Shown here: positions 6,247 to 10,092 of the stretch, in pieces
Numbering within the stretch: position 1 is the first letter of the stretch
How the letters are laid out: every line of letters begins with the position of its first letter
Assembly: GCA_001412335.1 (NCBI GenBank)
Contig: LKUF01000330.1
Span: 1-10,092, forward strand
Direction of reading: 5' to 3'
DNA from: Methanolinea sp. SDB
GTDB lineage: Archaea; Halobacteriota; Methanomicrobia; Methanomicrobiales; Methanospirillaceae
Length of the DNA: 10,092 bases
Notes under the pieces: generated by a model
What the model saw: only the letters and a program-made list of their open reading frames with translations
Databases searched by the model: none
What the model was told of the DNA's origin: nothing
Made by a program: the position numbers and the translations under genes

Positions 6247-7264
6247 TTTCTTTCGACCCCCCGAAGAGTTCGCCTATCACTGCGGCCGGTTCGAACGGCA
6301 TGATGTCGTCATACCCCTGGCCGACCCCGAGAAACATGAGCGGCTTTCCGATAGTATGGGCTATTGAGATCGCCGCCCCGCCCCGGGAATCCATGTCGGC
6401 CTTGGTGAGGATCACGGCATCGGCTCCAACGGATTTCTCAAATTCATAGGCCCGCACAACGGCGTCGTTTCCCGCAACAGCCTCGTCGACATAGACGATA
6501 AGGTCAGGTTTCATGACCCTCCGGATCTTGTCCAGCTGGTTCATAAGGTTGGCCCGGTTGTGGAACCTCCCGGCAGTATCCGCAAGCACCACGTCTACAT
6601 TGTGCGCAGATGCGTACTGGACGGCATCAAAGAGAACCGCCGATGGATCGGCCCCATGCTGGTGCTGGATGATCTTGATCCCGAGCCGGCGGGCATGCTC
6701 GTCGATCTGCTCGATGGCCCCTGCCCTGAAGGTGTCTCCTGCGCCGATGACAACTGAAAATCCATTTTTTTTCAGGAAAGACGCGATCTTTGCGACGGTT
6801 GTGGTCTTCCCGGTTCCGTTCACACCGGTGAAGAGGATCTTTACCGGGCGATCGTGTCCCCTGATATATGCAGGAAGGTCAAAGCCGTCTCCGAGCACCT
6901 GCATGAGCGCATCATGGAGGGCTGAGAAGACGATTTCGTCGACAGATTCACCGATCTTTCTCCGCTGCCCGGTGAGGTTCTTCCTGACGAGCGATATGAT
7001 CTCCTCGGTGACCGGAAGCGCAACGTCGCTTTCGAGGAGCACCATCTCTAGTTCAAAAAGAGGTTCGCTGACATCGTCCTCGGATATGAAGAACTCTCGG
7101 TCGGTGACAAGGACCTTTACCCTGTCCATCATACCCGGGCCTTTCTCAGCGGGAGCCGGCCCCGGGGGGGGTGAAGCAGGCTCAGCGCCCGCTGAAGCGG
7201 TCTCAATATTCTCTTCCAGTCTGCCCTGGATCTTTTGCAGCCGTGACCGGAGACCTTCGAACAT
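6239..7264 (-). CDS. ftsY: SRP receptor GTPase FtsY
   Basis: FtsY is the membrane-associated receptor for SRP54-ribosome complexes. The protein has 341 residues from the ATG at 7264. A GTG at 7270 would add two residues; the ATG is preferred because MFEGLRSRL is a usual FtsY start and aggtg precedes it closely. An amphipathic first helix (1-18) is followed by a Pro/Ala-rich linker (24-44) in place of the long acidic bacterial A domain. The NG domain has GVNGTGKTTT (147-156), DTFRAGA (177-183), DTAGR (229-233), DEAVAGNDA (260-268), TKAD (287-290) and GVGQGYDDIMPF (313-324). A run of eight C lies in the linker codons. It starts 18 nt after prefoldin alpha and overlaps srp54 by 8 nt. Confidence 0.97.
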   Translation of the reverse strand: MFEGLRSRLQKIQGRLEENIETASAGAEPASPPPGPAPAEKGPGMMDRVKVLVTDREFFISEDDVSEPLFELEMVLLESDVALPVTEEIISLVRKNLTGQRRKIGESVDEIVFSALHDALMQVLGDGFDLPAYIRGHDRPVKILFTGVNGTGKTTTVAKIASFLKKNGFSVVIGAGDTFRAGAIEQIDEHARRLGIKIIQHQHGADPSAVLFDAVQYASAHNVDVVLADTAGRFHNRANLMNQLDKIRRVMKPDLIVYVDEAVAGNDAVVRAYEFEKSVGADAVILTKADMDSRGGAAISIAHTIGKPLMFLGVGQGYDDIMPFEPAAVIGELFGGSKENA

Positions 7265-7282
7265 CCCCACCTAACCCCGGTC

Positions 7283-7756
7283 TTATTCCTCGTCGGATTC
7301 AGGTGCAGGTACCGGTCCGGCATGTGCCATCTGAGCCATCTGGGCCTGCTGATAACCCATCTCGAGGCGCCTGCCGATCTCCATCATCTGGGCACGGACA
7401 CGCTCAAGGGTCTCTGCGACCTTCTTTGACGAGGCTTCCATCTCGGTGATGCGGTCCTTCATGAACTCGACTGCCTCCTCGTTTGATCGCTCAACGACGA
7501 CCTCGGCCCCGATATTGACCAGGATCTTCTCCGGGTTGTCAACCCGGACGGGCACGCTCGCACCGCCCCCCAGTTGGAGAAGAATCGTGCTCTCTCCAGC
7601 TTCAAGGAGCCCTTTCATGGCTTCTATAGCTGCCGCAGCCTCCATTCTCCCCTCCTCAAGGATCGCCAGCTGCTGGGAAAATATCTCTGCCTGCTGCCTG
7701 TATTCGTTCAGGTAGAGCTGGAGCGACTGAAGCTCCCGGGGGTCAACCTTCTCCAC
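7283..7756 (-). CDS. pfdA: Prefoldin alpha subunit
   Basis: Prefoldin (two alpha and four beta subunits) captures unfolded chains with coiled-coil tentacles and hands them to the thermosome. The 157-residue model has an N-terminal helix (about 4-52), a central beta-hairpin block around LLQLGGGASVPVRVDNPEKILVNIG, given here as residues 59-83, and a second helix (about 92-141). It ends in a Met/Gln-rich then acidic tail. GTG at 7756 is chosen because ggtga lies 5 nt upstream and it begins 1 nt after the rpl18a stop, like the eL39/eL31 junction. ATG at 7768 would add four residues and overlap rpl18a, but it has no visible Shine-Dalgarno. GTG at 7777 is a longer, weaker option. Confidence 0.92.
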   Translation of the reverse strand: MEKVDPRELQSLQLYLNEYRQQAEIFSQQLAILEEGRMEAAAAIEAMKGLLEAGESTILLQLGGGASVPVRVDNPEKILVNIGAEVVVERSNEEAVEFMKDRITEMEASSKKVAETLERVRAQMMEIGRRLEMGYQQAQMAQMAHAGPVPAPESDEE

Positions 7757-7757
7757 G

Positions 7758-7949
7758 TTATTCACCATCTTGTACACGAATGGTATTCACTGTGATATAC
7801 CTTCTTTTCAGCCGGTGTTTGCTCCCAATCACTGCAAATGTCCTCTCCTGCGCCTGTGCCTCGTTGGGCGCAGTGATGATCTTCGTGTAGGGGTGCCACT
7901 CGTCGCCAATCTTGAAGGTACCTTTCACTTCGAACTGTTTCTCGTCCAT
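7758..7949 (-). CDS. rpl18a: 50S ribosomal protein aL18a (L18Ae/LX)
   Basis: This 63-residue archaeal LX protein corresponds to one half of eukaryotic L18a (eL20) and binds the large subunit near domains contacting 5S rRNA. Family features include the N-terminal strand with FEVKGTFKIG (6-15) and the basic end IGSKHRLKRRYITVNTI (41-57). The ATG at 7949 is well supported. It is preceded by ggagtgatcaa, which closely matches the anti-Shine-Dalgarno of archaeal 16S rRNA, and the stop of aif6 is embedded in that site. A longer reading to 8021 would run into aif6 and add non-homologous residues. It follows aif6 by 4 nt and precedes prefoldin alpha by 1 nt. Confidence 0.94.
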   Translation of the reverse strand: MDEKQFEVKGTFKIGDEWHPYTKIITAPNEAQAQERTFAVIGSKHRLKRRYITVNTIRVQDGE

Positions 7950-7953
7950 TTGA

Positions 7954-8616
7954 TCACTCCAGAAATCCAAAAATATCCTCGACCCTGCCAAGCTCGAAAC
8001 CTGAGGTCCCGGAACCGGCAAGATACCCGTTTCTGTTCACCAGAAGGCCTGCGCCGACCAGTCCACTTCCCATGCCAACAGAACCGGTGCCCACCGGGAT
8101 TTCGCCCGCCTCTTCGAGCATCCGGATCTCCTGGCCGCTGCTCCGCGGGTGAACCATGATGCCCCTGTCGGTAGCCACTCCGGCCATTCCCACCGTCTTT
8201 ATGCCTCCAAGAGAGAGATGCAGGATTTTTGTCCCGAGAAATTCTCCAATCTCCTGGGCCATGCCTGCCGGCATATCAGGATGAACGACGGCGATATGGC
8301 CATTTGTCATTATGACATTGCCGGCTGCGTTCATGGTGTGGGTCAACAGGTATATGTCACCATATTCCTTCAGTGCGCCAATCTCATCAACGGTAGCAAG
8401 GCCGCTTACAACGAAACCCCGGCTGTTTCCACAAAGGAGTGAGCCGATGATCTCGCATCCCTGGATGGTTGTCTTTACGATCTCCACATCAAGGTTATCT
8501 TTCAGCGCAGAAGCAAATTCGGCCGGCGCCGTAGGCGGAATGACCGCAAGGTCGTCAAATACCCGGGAAAAAACCCCGATATTCGGATCACCGCCGAATG
8601 AGATGGTCTTATCCAT
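7954..8616 (-). CDS. eif6: Translation initiation factor aIF6
   Basis: aIF6 binds the large subunit at the uL14/sarcin-ricin region and blocks joining with the small subunit. It is an anti-association and late 50S maturation factor. The 220-residue length is typical of its five-fold pseudosymmetric 'pentein' fold. The five repeats can be seen as recurring segments: DPNIGVFSRV (10-19), GFVVSGLAT (67-75), GHIAVVHPDM (106-115), RGIMVHPRSS (151-160) and GYLAGSGTSGFELGRVEDI (197-215). ATG at 8616 is chosen over a TTG at 8634 because MDKTISFGGDPN matches family starts and gagg lies upstream. It starts 4 nt after the rpl31e stop. Its place between large-subunit protein genes fits its job. Confidence 0.96.
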   Translation of the reverse strand: MDKTISFGGDPNIGVFSRVFDDLAVIPPTAPAEFASALKDNLDVEIVKTTIQGCEIIGSLLCGNSRGFVVSGLATVDEIGALKEYGDIYLLTHTMNAAGNVIMTNGHIAVVHPDMPAGMAQEIGEFLGTKILHLSLGGIKTVGMAGVATDRGIMVHPRSSGQEIRMLEEAGEIPVGTGSVGMGSGLVGAGLLVNRNGYLAGSGTSGFELGRVEDIFGFLE

Positions 8617-8620
8617 GTGC

Positions 8621-8884
8621 CTATTCCTCGGCAAGTTCAGCCTGAATCTGCCCGTCCTCGAACTTCATTGCCCTGACGCGGATCCTCGAAGGCGGCTTCT
8701 GGCTTCCCCTCTCCCATATATGTTCATTGATGCTCATGTCAAGTTTCACATCGGCGCTCTTCATGTGCCTGGCAAGGTACTTCCTGATATCCTTGATGGC
8801 GGCATTGCTTCTCTTCCACCTGGGTGCACGCTTTGCGTCCCTCAATGGGATGATATAGATCTGCTCCTGCAGTTTCTCGGCCAT
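8621..8884 (-). CDS. rpl31e: 50S ribosomal protein eL31 (L31e)
   Basis: An 87-residue basic protein located at the rim of the peptide exit tunnel, near where nascent-chain factors dock. Typical L31e segments are YIIPLRDAKRAPRWKRSNAA (10-29), given as its key positions R15, R22, K24 and R25, and the later DVKLDMSINEHIWERG (45-60). The C-terminal PPSRIRVRAMKFEDG segment (64-78) is also characteristic. The ATG lies 1 nt after the eL39 stop, with aaggtg just upstream inside the eL39 tail, so the two genes are tightly coupled. Identification is firm. Confidence 0.96.
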   Translation of the reverse strand: MAEKLQEQIYIIPLRDAKRAPRWKRSNAAIKDIRKYLARHMKSADVKLDMSINEHIWERGSQKPPSRIRVRAMKFEDGQIQAELAEE

Positions 8885-8885
8885 G

Positions 8886-9038
8886 TTACACCTTCAGCGT
8901 ATTCCGTCTCCAGTTGCGCCTCTTGGGGTGGGATGTCACTTTCCTCTTGGTACGGAGCATCACCCACGAAGGTACGCGCCTGTTCTGTTCACATGCTTTT
9001 CCAAGTCGGATCTTGTATCCTTTTGTCGTTTTGCTCAT
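8886..9038 (-). CDS. rpl39e: 50S ribosomal protein eL39 (L39e)
   Basis: A 50-residue, very basic protein that lines the lower peptide exit tunnel in archaea and eukaryotes, where bacteria have an uL23 loop. The translation starts MSKTTKGYKIRLGKACEQN, continues through RRVPSWVMLRTKRKV (20-34) and ends HPKRRNWRRNTLKV (37-50). This is the full canonical L39e. The ATG is preceded by gagggtgat, a good Shine-Dalgarno. It lies 18 nt after the PP-loop ATPase stop and 1 nt before rpl31e. The gene is easy to miss because of its size. Confidence 0.97.
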   Translation of the reverse strand: MSKTTKGYKIRLGKACEQNRRVPSWVMLRTKRKVTSHPKRRNWRRNTLKV

Positions 9039-9056
9039 GAATTATCACCCTCGTTC

Positions 9057-9641
9057 TTATACTCTGCCGATGACAAGCGACTGGCGATGGCGGTCCGGGA
9101 AGAACCGTTCCGGAACCTTCCCGAGCCTTTCCATCTCTTCCCTGATCTCTCTTTCATAGTCGCCGTTCTCCAGAGTGCCCGACTCCCCGTACTGTACCTT
9201 CAGGTGCCGTGCTGCAAGCCGGTCCACTTCCCTCTTCCCGTAGCCGAGAAGGGGGCGGACGTAACTGCAGCCGGACCTGTCCTGCAGGGAGAGAACCTCG
9301 TCTCTCGTAAGCCTGGGAACCCGGTCATCGAAGCGGGTTCCGTCGGCAATAACTTCGTACTCCCTGGCCAGGATCTCGAGCGCACGGATATGTACCATCT
9401 GTATGGCCTGGTTGGGAAACCCGCAGGCCTGGATGGTATTTACCGCAGTATCCAGTAAATCATCTGGAAACACTCGTTTTTTCAGGGGAAATCCAAGGAT
9501 TCGTGCAGCGTCCTCGAGATGGGAGATGGAACGATCCGGATCGAAGACGAAACTGTTCAATTCGATCTCGTAGTCGCGTGACAGCAGGACTGCTGAAAGT
9601 CCGCTGTCCTTTCCCCCACTGAAGAGTACTCCTGCTTTCAT
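9057..9641 (-). CDS. PP-loop ATP pyrophosphatase family protein (COG2117-like), substrate unknown
   Basis: This 194-residue protein has an N-type ATP pyrophosphatase fold. It carries the PP-loop SGGKDSG at 8-14, directly after the first strand, and a second conserved block IADGTRFDDRVPRL at 98-111. Enzymes with this fold adenylate a carboxyl, amide or nucleobase carbonyl, for example tRNA thiolases, GMP synthetase and NAD synthetase. The archaeal relatives in this operon position are usually annotated as predicted tRNA-thiouridylase-like subunits (COG2117) or hypothetical proteins. There is no CxxC; the Cys residues are C73 and C125, which could act in sulfur transfer if it is a thiolase, but this is speculation. 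The ATG overlaps the stop of the PDCD5-like gene (ATGA). A role in rRNA, tRNA or ribosomal protein modification is inferred from context only. Confidence 0.88.
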   Translation of the reverse strand: MKAGVLFSGGKDSGLSAVLLSRDYEIELNSFVFDPDRSISHLEDAARILGFPLKKRVFPDDLLDTAVNTIQACGFPNQAIQMVHIRALEILAREYEVIADGTRFDDRVPRLTRDEVLSLQDRSGCSYVRPLLGYGKREVDRLAARHLKVQYGESGTLENGDYEREIREEMERLGKVPERFFPDRHRQSLVIGRV

Positions 9642-9979
9642 CCTTTTCTACGGATATTGAAATCCCGCTTTGCCGGGGTCAGCTGCTGGAGCAGCCCCTT
9701 CAACTGGTCGTCCGAGATCTTGGACTTCAACCTGCCACTCTGGGCAAGCATGACCAGTTGCTGCTCGATGCTCCTGGCAAAATCGGGTCGGGTCAATTTT
9801 ATCGTATTCAACCGCTCTCGTGCTTCTGGTTCCAGTACCTGCTTTAGAATGAGCTGGACTCGCTCTTCAACCTCTTTCTGGCGTTCCATCTCTTCCTGCA
9901 TGTACTGCTGATCGACAGCCTGCTGCTGGAGCTGAGCCATCTTCTTCCTTCTCAACTCTGCAAGCTCACCGTCATCCAT
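9638..9979 (-). CDS. PDCD5/TFAR19-family DNA-binding protein
   Basis: A 113-residue helical protein of the PDCD5 family, usually annotated in archaea as a DNA-binding protein. Its actual function is not settled; eukaryotic PDCD5 has been linked to the TRiC/CCT chaperonin. A charged, Gln-rich N-terminal helix (about 2-40) leads to a core with ILKQVLEPEARERLNTI (44-60) and RPDFARSIEQQLVMLAQSG (64-82). A basic tail, FNIRRKG, ends the protein. ATG at 9979 is preferred over the upstream GTG at 9988 because aggtg lies 6 nt before it. It begins 11 nt after the rps19e stop, and its own stop overlaps the PP-loop ATPase start. Confidence 0.93.
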   Translation of the reverse strand: MDDGELAELRRKKMAQLQQQAVDQQYMQEEMERQKEVEERVQLILKQVLEPEARERLNTIKLTRPDFARSIEQQLVMLAQSGRLKSKISDDQLKGLLQQLTPAKRDFNIRRKG

Positions 9980-9990
9980 AGGCAACACCT

Positions 9991-10092
9991 CTATTCTTCA
10001 GCGGATACTGCGCTCTTCGCTGTCTCGCCCGCAACAACCCTGTTGGCGACGCCGTCCATGAAGGAGGCGCCTTCGGGGGATATCTTGCGGCC
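9991..10092 (-). CDS. rps19e: 30S ribosomal protein eS19 (S19e), C-terminal part, cut by the window edge
   Basis: The last 33 codons and the TAG stop of a minus-strand gene are present; the 5' part lies beyond the right edge. The translation begins GRKISPEGASFMDGVANRV, which matches the conserved C-terminal GRxxxPxGxxxLD region of S19e, a small-subunit head protein needed for 16S rRNA 3'-end maturation. The tail that follows is Ala/Glu-rich. The PDCD5-like gene starts 11 nt downstream, the usual archaeal order for rps19e. The call rests on a short segment but is strengthened by context. Confidence 0.85.
   Translation of the reverse strand, partial: GRKISPEGASFMDGVANRVVAGETAKSAVSAEE

Noticed and set aside
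6513..7274. 253-codon plus-strand open frame opposite ftsY
   Set aside because: It is Ser-rich and low-complexity in feel, with no independent context; ftsY motifs cover the same bases.
1..10092. Search for tRNA, rRNA, 7S RNA, CRISPR, insertion sequences or phage genes
   Set aside because: No cloverleaf, repeat-spacer array, transposase or terminal inverted repeat could be seen; coding genes fill nearly all of the window.

Overview
This window looks like a chromosomal segment of a methanogenic euryarchaeon, probably of the order Methanomicrobiales. The archaeal assignment is firm. Almost every gene belongs to an archaeal or archaeal/eukaryotic family: ribosomal proteins eS19, eL39, eL31, aL18a/LX and eL21, aIF6, PDCD5, prefoldin alpha, SRP54/FtsY, Rpo4, Pus10, TrmY, DUF655, Dim1/KsgA and Mtq2/HemK2. 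The order-level placement is an inference from protein style, fairly high G+C and gene order, and was not tested by a search.

Layout. From about 558 to the right edge, every gene lies on the minus strand in one tightly packed array. In transcription order (right to left) it reads: rps19e (3' end only), PDCD5-like protein, PP-loop ATPase, rpl39e, rpl31e, aif6, rpl18a/LX, prefoldin alpha, ftsY, srp54, trmY, pus10, rpl21e, rpo4 (rpoF), DUF655, ksgA, mtq2-like. Gaps are 1 to 22 nt, and four junctions are ATGA stop/start overlaps. FtsY and SRP54 overlap by 8 nt. This is almost certainly an operon or superoperon whose main promoter lies beyond the right edge. At the left edge, one plus-strand gene (114..515) encodes a small secreted or surface protein of unknown function. 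It converges on the array across a 42-nt gap with two T6 tracts.

How the genes fit together. The array gathers functions that act on or near the ribosome. They are large-subunit proteins of the exit tunnel (eL39, eL31), the subunit anti-association factor aIF6, the nascent-chain chaperone prefoldin, the targeting GTPases SRP54 and FtsY, and a two-step tRNA position-54 modification pair (Pus10 makes pseudouridine 54, TrmY N1-methylates it). An RNA polymerase stalk subunit (Rpo4), the 16S rRNA dimethyltransferase KsgA and a probable release-factor glutamine methyltransferase follow. Two members lack a settled role: the PP-loop ATPase (9057..9641) and the DUF655 protein (1879..2439).

No mobile element, CRISPR array, tRNA or rRNA gene was found. 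I see no clearly novel system. The points most worth a second look are the uncharacterised PP-loop ATPase and DUF655 protein in conserved operon positions, the Gln in the SRP54 DTxGR motif, the secreted orphan protein with a CPSCG tail, and the apparent lack of a T-rich terminator for the long operon.
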